Below, one piece after another: positions 17,809 to 26,887 of a DNA stretch of 64,000 bases. The stretch's first letter is position 1. The number at the start of each line of letters is the position of its first letter. Under the pieces are notes generated by a model that was not told the origin of the DNA, made no database searches, and worked only from the letters and a program-made list of their open reading frames with translations. Position numbers and translations under genes: made by a program. The stretch comes from Chitinophagaceae bacterium (GTDB lineage: Bacteria; Bacteroidota; Bacteroidia; Chitinophagales; Chitinophagaceae), in the NCBI GenBank assembly GCA_016721085.1, contig JADKJI010000005.1, forward strand, positions 310,001 to 374,000, in the 5' to 3' direction.

Positions 17809-18150
17809 GAAGAAAGATTCAGTTAGATATCTTATCCTGATTTATTTTAAGCTCTCCGAAAGTTATTCATTTATTAAAGGGTTTGATCTCTTTAGGTAAA
17901 TGGGTGGCTTTGGAGTGCTTTCAATACTTCTTACCGCAGGGACGCAGCGACGCAGAGGAATACATCTCGTCTCTGCGTCTCGCGTAATTTTTTATGAGGA
18001 ACCAAATGGAAACCCTCGGAGATGTCTCTCCTGACATCTCTATAAAATATGTATTTGTATTCCATCCCAGCTAATCCCATAAATCAATCCAATCCCAGTC
18101 TGTATTGGCTGTTCATCCTGTATCTCCTTCCATCCTTAAATCCTAGTCAA
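17809..18150. repeat. Gene-free spacer with repeat modules
   Basis: 17931-17990 is a degenerate palindrome of the CGCAGAGACGC family (left CCGCAGGGACGCAGCGACGC, right CGTCTCTGCGTCTCGCG) with ATACA at 17960 in its loop. 18047-18060 has two TGTAT. 18101-18138 is the reverse of the ACAGGATGAACAGCCAATACA module seen at 59690-59708, again bounded by TGTAT on both sides. No gene is supported; the plus ORF that enters the DksA-like gene is a shadow. Confidence 0.6.
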
Positions 18151-18178
18151 AAAAAAAGAAGGACGCAAGTCCTTCTTT
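18151..18178 (-). terminator. Terminator of the ileS / DksA-like operon
   Basis: The ten-base arms AAAGAAGGAC (18155-18164) and GTCCTTCTTT (18169-18178) pair perfectly around GCAA. On the minus strand they are followed by a T-run. Confidence 0.85.
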
Positions 18179-18201
18179 CCAATACTATCAAAGTAATGAT
18201 C

Positions 18202-19062
18202 TTATTTGTTCATCAATTGTTTCGCCTCGATGCTCAAGGTCGCGTGAGGTACTGCACGAAGACGAGCCTTATCAATCAGCTTACCGGTAACGCGGCAAAC
18301 ACCATAAGTCTTGTTCTCAATACGCATAATCGCTTTCTCGAGATGGTCGATATAGTTGATCTGGCGGCTGGCCATTTGAGCTAGTTGCTCGCGCTCCATG
18401 CTCATACTTCCATCTTCCATGGTCATATAACGGTTCTCAGTTTCGTCGCCTCCCATTTCATCTTTACGGGTAATCAATCCCTGTAAATAAGCCAGCTCTT
18501 TCTTGGCCTGGTCGAGCTTTTTCTGGATCAATTCTCTGAATTCCAATAAATCTGCATCACTGTAACGCATAGTGGGTCCGGTTTGGATAGCGCCAGGTTG
18601 ATCAAGTACTGACTTGGTAAATTCCGGTTCGTACTTCCTGGCTGTTTTTGTTTTTAATTCAGGTATTACAACTTTCACTGGCTTCGCTGGTTCAGGCTTC
18701 CTCTTTACTGCTGGCGGCGGAGCCGATACCATTTTGATGCCCTTTGCAGGTTCTGCTTTTTTCTCTGTTTTTACTGGCTCTGGTGCTTTAACTACCGGAG
18801 CGGCTGGTACGGGTTTCTTCACTTCAACTTTTTTAGCAGGGACAGGAGCGGGTGCTGGATTAGCTACCTTTTTCGCTACCACTGCTGGTTTAACTACCAC
18901 TTTGGCAACCGGTTTTTTCGGTGCAGGAGCCGGTTTAGCGGCCTTTTTAGGGGCTGGCGCTGGCTTCTTAGCTACCACCTTTTTGGGGGGAGCTGCCTTT
19001 TTTACCGGTTTGCTTACGGCTTTCTTAGCCGGCTTAACTGCTGCTTTTTTCTTGGTTGCCAT
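18202..19062 (-). CDS. DksA/TraR-type protein with a Lys/Ala/Pro-rich histone-like N-terminus
   Basis: A 286-residue protein of two parts. Residues 1 to about 145 are low-complexity and dominated by K, A, P and V (KKAAPPKKVVAKKPAPAPKK), like the tail of histone H1. Residues from about 160 form a DksA/TraR module: a helical hairpin (YSDADLLEFRELIQKKLDQA, with the DE(T)ENRYMTMEDGS segment) and the C-terminal finger region TYGVCRVTGKLIDKARL. Only one cysteine (C256) of the expected four remains, so zinc binding is doubtful. It starts four bases past the ileS stop, so the two are probably one operon. The tail suggests nucleic-acid binding, which is inference. Confidence 0.85.
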   Translation of the reverse strand: MATKKKAAVKPAKKAVSKPVKKAAPPKKVVAKKPAPAPKKAAKPAPAPKKPVAKVVVKPAVVAKKVANPAPAPVPAKKVEVKKPVPAAPVVKAPEPVKTEKKAEPAKGIKMVSAPPPAVKRKPEPAKPVKVVIPELKTKTARKYEPEFTKSVLDQPGAIQTGPTMRYSDADLLEFRELIQKKLDQAKKELAYLQGLITRKDEMGGDETENRYMTMEDGSMSMEREQLAQMASRQINYIDHLEKAIMRIENKTYGVCRVTGKLIDKARLRAVPHATLSIEAKQLMNK

Positions 19063-19066
19063 ATCG

Positions 19067-22000
19067 TTAGGCTTTTTTAGTAACGAATACTTTTAAGGGA
19101 ATGTCATTTACTTCAATTTCAGTGCCATTGGGTAATTCGGATACTATTTCCAGCGAATCTGCCAGAATTTCGGCGCAAATATATGCATTAAATTGACCTA
19201 TGGATTCCTTTAGTGCGCCACTATCGGAAACTTTTACCAGGATTCTGTCAGTTAACTCATAACCATTGTCTTTCCTGATTTTCTGGATCCGGTTCACCAG
19301 CTCTCTGGCATTGCCTTCCTGCTCCAGTTCAGGACTCACCGTAACGTCCAGGGCTACTGTCAAACTGTCCTTATTCGCTACCATCCAGCCCGGAATATCT
19401 TCGCTACTTATCTCTACATCACTGATTTGTAATATTAAGGGTTCGCTATCAATTTCCAATGAAACACTCCCTTCTTTTTCCAACTTCGAGATATCATCCT
19501 GATTAAAAGCACCAATTAATGCTGCCGCAGCTTTCATTTTCGGACCCAGCCTTTTACCTAAAGCCACAAAATTGGGCTTGATCTTTTTCCGGATAAAGCC
19601 ATTATCCTCCGTCAAATACTGGATCTCCTTAACATTCACCTCCGCCTTAACCAGATCTGCAATCTTATCAAACTGCACCATCATAGCCTGGTTCAGTGCA
19701 GGTATTAAGATTTTCTGTAATGGCTGACGAACCTTTATGTTCACTTTCTTGCGGAGCGAGAGTACAAGTGAAGAAGCATCCTGAGCCATTTTCATCCTTT
19801 CCTCCAGATCGGTATCTATAACCGAACTGTCAAAAACAGGATAATCGGCATGATGTACAGATTCTACTGTAAATCGTCCACTCACCGCATTCAGGTTGCG
19901 GAATACCATATCACTGAAGAAAGGTGATATCGGAGCCATCAATCGGGCAATGGTTTCCAAACATTCATATAATGTCTGATAAGCACAAACCTTATCATGC
20001 TCATACTCCCCTTTCCAGAACCGCCTGCGACAAAGCCTCACATACCAGTTACTTAACTGCTCATCTACAAAATCTTCGATAACACGACCCGCTTGTGTAG
20101 GCTCGTAGTCATCCATATATTCACCAGCACGTTTTATAACCGTATTCAATGTAGACAATACCCAACGGTCGATCTCCGGACGCTCAGCAACAGGAATATA
20201 TTTCTCTTTGAAAGCGAATCCATCCACATTTGAATAAAGAGCGAAGAACTGATAAGTATTATAGAAGGTTCCGAAGAACTTGCGCTGCACTTCTTTGATT
20301 CCTTCAAGGTCAAATTTCAGATTATCCCATGGAGAAGCATTGGTGATCAAATACCAGCGGGTGGCATCTGCTCCAAAAGTCTCGATGGTTTTGAACGGAT
20401 CCACCACATTCCCCAAACGCTTACTCATCTTATTACCGTTCTTATCCAACACCAATCCATTACTCACAACAGTCTTATATGCTACACTTCCGTATACTAA
20501 TGATGCAATGGCGTGAAGTGTATAGAACCAACCACGAGTCTGGTCAACACCTTCAGCAATGAAGTCTGCAGGATAGTTTGTATCGAATGGTGCTTTGAAA
20601 GGACGAGGATCACCTGCTTTCAGTTTATCATAATCCAATCCCCACTGCGCATAAGGCATGGCACCACTATCGAACCAAACATCTATCAGGTCTGGTACAC
20701 GCTTCATTGCTTTTCCATCTTCACTTACTAGAACGATAGCATCTACATAAGGCTTATGAAGATCTAATCCCTTAGCAGTAAAATCAAGCACCTGTGTCAA
20801 TCCTAATGCAGCATCCGCTTTTGCCATCTCTTCCCAGAGTTCAGGCATGCTTCCTATGCACTTCAACACTTCACCATCTTCGGTTTTCCATATCGGTAAG
20901 GCGGTTCCCCAGAATCGGCTGCGACTCAGGTTCCAATCCACCATATTCTCGAGCCAGTTACCGAAACGTCCTTCACCTGTACTCTTTGGCTTCCAGTTGA
21001 TGGTCTTATTCAATGCCACCATCTGGTCGCGGATAGCTGTGGTCTTGATAAACCATGCATCCAACGGATAATAAAGTATCGGCTTATCGGTACGCCAGCA
21101 ATGCGGGTAGCTATGTTCGTATTTCTCAACTTTGAAGGCCCTGTTCTCTTTCTTCAACTTTACGCTGATATCGATATTCACATCCACATAAGCAGGGTCA
21201 TCCTTATAATTTTTTACAAAACGACGGCTGAATTCTCCCATGCCATCCACGAATTTTCCTTCGCGGTCAACCATGGTGAGTATGCCGATATTATTCTTCT
21301 TACCCACACGATAGTCATCAGCACCGAATGCCGGAGCGGTATGAACTATACCGGTACCATCTTCTGTAGTCACAAAATCACCAACAATCACTTTGAAAGG
21401 ATCGGCATCTGGTGTTATTGTCAATACCGCTTCTTTTGAATTCGCTTCGTATGGCAATAATTGCTCATAATACACACCCTCAATATCCTTTCCCTTAAAT
21501 TCAGTCAACACTTTCCAGGGAAGTAATTTTGTTTCGGCGCTATAGCCGGCAAAATCACCATTTTCTCCATCTGCTTTGAAATATTTTCCAACCAGCGCTT
21601 TTGCCAATACTACATTAACGGGTAAATGCGTATAAGGATTGAAGGTAGATACCAGTACATAATCGATATTTGGTCCTACTGTCAATCCCAGATTGGAAGG
21701 AAGGGTCCAGGGAGTAGTGGTCCATGCGAGATAATACACCTCATCATTTCCTGCTGCATCAAAAAGGAATTTTGTCTTATCGCTTTTCAATGCCTTGAAC
21801 ATCGCCACGCAACTTGTATCCTTTACATCTTTGTAAGTTCCGGGCTGATTCAGCTCATGCGAACTCAATCCTGTGCCTGCAGCAGGGGAATAGGGTTGGA
21901 TGCTTACGCTCTCATACAGCAATCCCTTCTTATACAATTGCTGTAATAGCCACCACAAAGTTTCGATATAAGAATTCTGGAAAGTGATATAGGGATCATT

Positions 22001-22438
22001 GAGGTCAACCCAATAGCCCATCTTCTTGGTGATATCATCCCATTTATCCTTATAGCGTAATACCGCTTCGCGACATTTCTTGTTATAATCTTCAACTGAA
22101 ATCTTAACGCCGATATCTTCTTTTGTAATTCCCAATTCCTTCTCCACACCCAGCTCAATAGGCAATCCATGGGTATCCCATCCACCTTTTCTTTTCACCT
22201 GAAAACCCTTCATGGTTTTGTAACGACAAACCATATCCTTCAGCGTTCTTGAAATGACGTGGTGAATACCGGGCATACCGTTGGCACTTGGCGGCCCTTC
22301 ATAGAATACGAATGGGGTAGCTCCTTCACGAAGCGACACACTTTTTTCAAATGCCTGGCTTTCATTCCATTTGGCCAGAATTTCCTGCTCCATAGCGGGC
22401 AGGTTCAACTGCGAAAATTCCCGATACTTTTCACTCAT
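19067..22438 (-). CDS. ileS: Isoleucyl-tRNA synthetase
   Basis: A 1123-residue class I synthetase charging tRNA-Ile. The HIGH-type motif lies in GPPSANGMPGIHHV near residue 50, the WDTHGLP segment is about 30 residues later, the editing (CP1) domain lies between, and the KMSKR motif is in NKMSKRLGN. A long anticodon-binding and C-terminal region follows. The length and the FYEGPPSANG style favour the eukaryal-like IleS2 group; that is inference. The start at 22438 (MSEKYREFSQL) is preferred over an ATG at 22519 because a -7 box lies between them. It heads an operon with the DksA-like gene. Confidence 0.96.
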   Translation of the reverse strand: MSEKYREFSQLNLPAMEQEILAKWNESQAFEKSVSLREGATPFVFYEGPPSANGMPGIHHVISRTLKDMVCRYKTMKGFQVKRKGGWDTHGLPIELGVEKELGITKEDIGVKISVEDYNKKCREAVLRYKDKWDDITKKMGYWVDLNDPYITFQNSYIETLWWLLQQLYKKGLLYESVSIQPYSPAAGTGLSSHELNQPGTYKDVKDTSCVAMFKALKSDKTKFLFDAAGNDEVYYLAWTTTPWTLPSNLGLTVGPNIDYVLVSTFNPYTHLPVNVVLAKALVGKYFKADGENGDFAGYSAETKLLPWKVLTEFKGKDIEGVYYEQLLPYEANSKEAVLTITPDADPFKVIVGDFVTTEDGTGIVHTAPAFGADDYRVGKKNNIGILTMVDREGKFVDGMGEFSRRFVKNYKDDPAYVDVNIDISVKLKKENRAFKVEKYEHSYPHCWRTDKPILYYPLDAWFIKTTAIRDQMVALNKTINWKPKSTGEGRFGNWLENMVDWNLSRSRFWGTALPIWKTEDGEVLKCIGSMPELWEEMAKADAALGLTQVLDFTAKGLDLHKPYVDAIVLVSEDGKAMKRVPDLIDVWFDSGAMPYAQWGLDYDKLKAGDPRPFKAPFDTNYPADFIAEGVDQTRGWFYTLHAIASLVYGSVAYKTVVSNGLVLDKNGNKMSKRLGNVVDPFKTIETFGADATRWYLITNASPWDNLKFDLEGIKEVQRKFFGTFYNTYQFFALYSNVDGFAFKEKYIPVAERPEIDRWVLSTLNTVIKRAGEYMDDYEPTQAGRVIEDFVDEQLSNWYVRLCRRRFWKGEYEHDKVCAYQTLYECLETIARLMAPISPFFSDMVFRNLNAVSGRFTVESVHHADYPVFDSSVIDTDLEERMKMAQDASSLVLSLRKKVNIKVRQPLQKILIPALNQAMMVQFDKIADLVKAEVNVKEIQYLTEDNGFIRKKIKPNFVALGKRLGPKMKAAAALIGAFNQDDISKLEKEGSVSLEIDSEPLILQISDVEISSEDIPGWMVANKDSLTVALDVTVSPELEQEGNARELVNRIQKIRKDNGYELTDRILVKVSDSGALKESIGQFNAYICAEILADSLEIVSELPNGTEIEVNDIPLKVFVTKKA

Positions 22439-22474
22439 AAAATTCGGCTCCTTTCTTGAGTTTTTAGAAGGGGG

Positions 22475-22482
22475 CAAAGGTA
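22475..22482 (-). promoter_or_regulatory. Candidate -7 box of ileS
   Basis: On the minus strand TACCTTTG matches the phylum box TAnnTTTG exactly, 37 bases before the chosen ileS start. No TTG is seen at the expected -33 distance. Confidence 0.5.
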
Positions 22483-22564
22483 CTGAAATTTGTGCGGGTT
22501 TATGGGTATGATTGGGCAACTTATTAGGCGCGCCCGAGCAATTATTTTATATTTACGCGCAATT

Positions 22565-25500
22565 ATGAACAGGCGCTTATCCATACACTTTCTGCTTATT
22601 TCACTGTTCATAAGCTACGTGGGCTCTGCCGCTACTTTCACCGTTACAAATACTAACGATACTGGGCCCGGCTCCTTACGCGATGCTCTGGAACAGGCCT
22701 CCAGAAACGGAACCGCCGTTACCGATTTCATCAATTTCAATATACCGGTGAACCGGGGACCCGCTTTAATCAAGATTTCACCCCTGAATCTACTTCCCGC
22801 ACTGAGCAGCAACCTAGTAATAGATGGCACTACCCAACCGGGTCTGTCATTAGGCGCCTCTTCGGCCAAAGTCACACTTTCCCTCGAAGGAAGAAGCAGC
22901 TCCACCGATAATCTGGTGGTTTTTCTGCTGGAAGATCTCGACAGGGTGAGCATCTATGGATTGGCCATGACGGCAGCGGTAGTAGACCAAACAACAGGAC
23001 TTCCACCCCCCAATATGTTCGCCATCCTTATACATGGAGGTAGTAATATCACTATCGGCGGACTGAATAAAGGGAACCTTATCAGTGGCTGGAAAAGAGC
23101 CATTTATGCCCAAGAAACACCACAGACCGGCACTTTGGACAATCTGATAGTTCAGGGAAATATCCTGGGGCATGACATAGATGGAGTATCCACAACACTC
23201 GGCGGTGGTGGTGGCAGAGGAGGTGGTACCGCCATTCCTGCGGCTAACGACTATGGTGTGTATGTTGCGAAGGGAAACAATATCACTGTTGGAGGACCAC
23301 AAAAGGAATTGGGTAATATCATCAATAGCCGCATAATCGATATCTATTCAGGAGGATTGTGGTGGTACGGTGCCGATAGCAAAACAACCATCTCCTATAA
23401 CCGAATAGGTATCGACATAAAAGATAATGTTGTGAATGCAGACGCCGGCATCGGTATCCAGCTGCATAAGTTCTTCAAGATGTTCTCAAGAGGCCGTACC
23501 CAATTAGGCATCCTGATTGATCATAACCAGATCGGAAGCCGCAGTCGCCAAACCGGTATTGAAATGGATAGTGTTATGAGCTACTTCGCCATAGAGAACA
23601 ATATCATTGGAGGTGAAGTAAATGGGGCTGCCCCATCTGGTACTTACGGGAAAGGCATCCATCTTTTTGAATGTGATATGGGTATTATTGGAGGAGAGAA
23701 TTTCGGAAATGAAAATATTATTCGCTACTGGAAACAAGGAGCCCTTGTTTGTGACCGAACCGGGCAAATCACTTTCCGCTATAACAGCACTTATTGTAAT
23801 AAGAAAAGAGCCATTGAACTAAATAACTGGAAAGATTATAACCCTTCCCCCTACCGAATAAAACCAGAAGTAACCATAAATTATCTTAACCTGCGAGATT
23901 TTGTAATAGCTGGCACAGCTACTCCTAATAGCTGGGTTGACATTTATATTGATGATAATTGTCCCGATTGCGAGGGAAAAGAACATCTCGGTGGCATGTA
24001 TGCTGTAATACCAGTTGGCGCCAATGGGCAATGGAGTTATGCCGACCTTCCATTCGACAGAGGTAATTTTGTTGTGACCACCACAGATAATTTCGGGACC
24101 ACCTCTGAATATTCAACTCCCACTATCGATACCAGCAAATTAGTTAGCACACCAGTATTATGCAAAGGACAAGGTGGTTCTATTTGCGGAATGAAAATAG
24201 TAAGTGGTACCGAATGGGAATGGCTGGATGCCAATGGCACAAAAGTAGGATCCGATACCTGTCTTACCAATGTACCACCCGGACGTTATTATTTCCGTTT
24301 AATGATAGGACCAGGTTATTGCGAAGAATCGTATGCCTTTGAAGTAAAAGACAGCACGCTCAATATCGATTCTGCCAATGGAGTAACTCTAATCAATAGT
24401 CGCTGCGGAAAACCTAATGGCAGTATCAGAGGCTTCACCCCAAAAAATGCCAGCAGATGGCAATGGGAAACCACCAATGGAACTGTTGTAAGTACAGCAA
24501 TTGACTTATTGAATGCACCCGCAGGCACCTATCGCTTCCACGTATTCAACCGTGCCTGCGATACTGTTACCGCTTATTATACTATTACAGATATGACCCC
24601 TGCCATTCAATCAGCGAATGTGCAGATTACTCCAACTACCTGCAATCTGAATAATGGAAGCATAAAAGGATTGTTAGTTACAGGTCAGTCCTTCTCATCA
24701 CTTGCCTGGAAAGATGCAAACGGAATTGTTGTTGGAAATAACGTTGACCTTTTGAATGTTGCACCTGGCAGTTACAAATTAGTTATAACCGATATTGTTG
24801 CTGGTTGCGGAGACAGTACTCAATTATATGTTGTACCAGCCACTCCTGCACCTGCTTTGCTTACTACTGCTGCAATAATCACCAATGCTACTTGTGATCA
24901 GGCCAAATGGTGGAATAAGTAATATTACAGCAGTCAATACCATTTTGCCTGTTGCTTATATATGGGAAGATGAAACAGGTAAAGTAATTAGCAACACCCT
25001 CACCTTACAAAACAGCAAAGCTGGTAAATACCGTTTGCGGATGAAAGATGCAAGCACCTGCGATACGGTGAACACTGCATTTTTTGAAATAATAAACAAT
25101 GGCGCTATCCAGCTTGATACTACATTGTTACAGGTTAGGAATACAGGCTGCACCAAGATCAATGGCAGCATCAGTGGCATGGGAATAACAGGCGCTACTA
25201 ACTGGCAATGGATCAATACAGCAACCAATGCAGTTGTAAGCACTCAACAACAAGCTATCAATTTACCGGTAGGCACTTATCGATTGGAAGCATTCAATTC
25301 AACGTATGGATGTTCTATAAAAAGTAAAGACTATACAATTTCAATAGCTCCTCCTATCCCTATAACTGTAACTACTTCTAACTGGAAAGATGCCACTTGT
25401 AATAACGACAATGGCAGCATTACACTTGGTCAGTTTAACAATAACACCAACCTGTTCCAGTTCACCTGGTTGAAAGATAGCGTTCAGAATATCGGTTCTT

Positions 25501-26388
25501 CATTTAATTTGAATGGATTATCACCTGCCACTTATTTTTTTACGGCTACAGATACCAACGGATGCGCAAGATTAATATTCAAACGTGCATTAGTAATGAT
25601 ACCATTGCCAGTTTTGAATGAAACAAACGTTGTAGTTATTGGAGACACATGCGACTTCAAGACAGGTGCTATAAAAGGTATCAATGCCAGCAGCAGTTCA
25701 GGTGTTATCAATTATGAATGGTTTACTGGAAACAACACCTCAATAGGCAAAAACAAAGACCTGTTTAAAACCGGACCAGGCACTTATCATTTAGTGATTA
25801 CCGATGTAAATGGTTGCACGCTAAGAAGTGTCGATTATACAGTACCTGATATCGTAACAAGTCTGCCGGCTCCTAAATACACCGACCTCACCATTCCAAG
25901 ACATGCTGCTGCAACATTGAAAGTGTTGAACTTTTTACAAGGTGCCAGATATGAATTGTTAGACGTTTCCACTGGCGCCATTGCTCAAACAAACCAAACC
26001 GGAATATTTAACTTGTCGGCTGTACATGAAGACAAGGAATTTGCTATCAAAGCATATGCAGGTCCTTGTAGTACTGCTACCGGAACTGTTAAAGATAAAA
26101 GTGCTCGATATAACTCAACTCGATATTCCTAATGCCTTCTCTCCGAATGGCGATGGTATCAACGACCTCTTCCATATAAGAGTTACAGGTTATTTCAAAC
26201 TCGATGGCTATAAACTGTTTAACCGATGGGGGCAATTGATATTTGAAACAAAGGATATTACGCGCGACTGGGATGGCCGTTATAATGGCAACCCTTTACC
26301 CGTAGGTTCCTACTACTGGGTTATTGAAGGAATTGACGTTAAAGGAGAGAAGCTCCGAAGAACAGGCTCTGTAACGCTTCTCCGTTAA
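22565..26388 (+). pseudogene. Large T9SS-exported surface protein with gliding-motility C-terminal domain, two frameshifts
   Basis: Three frames together encode about 1274 residues. The start at 22565 (MNRRLSIHFLLISLFISYVG) gives a signal peptide. FTVTNTNDTGPGSLRDALEQ follows, the usual entry to a right-handed beta-helix, which runs to about 23900. Then come at least six Ig-like repeats of about 85 residues, each with motifs such as 'C..NNGSI.G' and 'L.NVAPGSYKLVITD'. The C-terminal domain, IPNAFSPNGDGINDLFHI to GSVTLLR, is the gliding-motility-associated sorting signal for T9SS. Frames break at AAA runs 24905-24907 and 26091-26093; deleting one A at each restores QANGGISNIT and TVKIKVLDIT. 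It is likely a surface adhesin. Confidence 0.82.
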
Positions 26389-26884
26389 AAGAGCATTAAA
26401 GCCTATTGATTTACATCTAGTTCAGCCCTAGTTTTCCACAATTTCAGGCTTTGGCATAATTTCTGGAATTATTGATGTGTTCGCAGGAATGCAATTGTAG
26501 TGATACATCTACAGCAATGATTACGAGGAGAGAATACGTTAAAAAATTGCATTCATTCCCAAGTGGTTTTACCACAGTTAATAGAGAAGAAGAAATTATA
26601 TTTATAAAAGCATTGCATGAAAAACCTTTTCTACGGTTTAGGGTTTAGGGGTTAATAAGGGGAGTATTCCTGCTCCCCTTCCTTTTTTTAAAAGGATGGA
26701 ATCCCATAACTTTATCCCGGTTAACGCCTCCCCGTTTTTAATCTATAAAGGCCTGTTGAAAAACCATTATACAGGCAAGATTTCGTAATCCAATATCCAT
26801 TGAATCCAAAAGGTAAGGTTCATGTTAGTCAAAACTTATGAACAAGAGAACGAGCAACCTCCACCATCAAGGTGGAGGTTTTTT
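26389..26884. other. Gene-free region with two terminators and possible small RNAs
   Basis: No ORF is supported in about 495 bases. Two intrinsic terminators, both pointing right (26657-26688 and 26856-26887), lie 270 and 470 bases past the preceding gene. Two terminators in series suggest either a long 3' UTR or one or two separate short transcripts. Within the first part, GGAATGCAATT (near 26487) can pair with AATTGCATTCATTCC (near 26547) as a closing stem. At 26636-26653 there is a short GGTTTAGGGTTTAGGGG run. Confidence 0.45.
26657..26688 (+). terminator. Intrinsic terminator
   Basis: Arms AAGGGGAG (26657-26664) and CTCCCCTT (26673-26680) pair, followed by a seven-base T-run. Confidence 0.8.
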
Positions 26885-26887
26885 TTA
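26856..26887 (+). terminator. Intrinsic terminator overlapping the 3' end of the FecA-like receptor gene
   Basis: Ten-base arms AACCTCCACC (26856-26865) and GGTGGAGGTT (26871-26880) surround ATCAA and lead into eight T. The T-run is on the plus strand only, so it ends a rightward transcript. Confidence 0.85.

Noticed and set aside
18049..18384. Plus-strand ORF of 111 codons
   Set aside because: It is antisense to the DksA-like gene and crosses a terminator and a repeat module.
24905..26093. Programmed frameshifting as a general explanation for the broken genes
   Set aside because: The required shifts go in both directions, sit at unrelated sites and hit unrelated genes; only the S9 peptidase site is a good slippery heptamer.
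26400..26690. 6S RNA or tmRNA in the spacer after the surface protein
   Set aside because: A closing stem can be drawn, but no family-specific core was recognised, so it is listed only as an unnamed RNA candidate.
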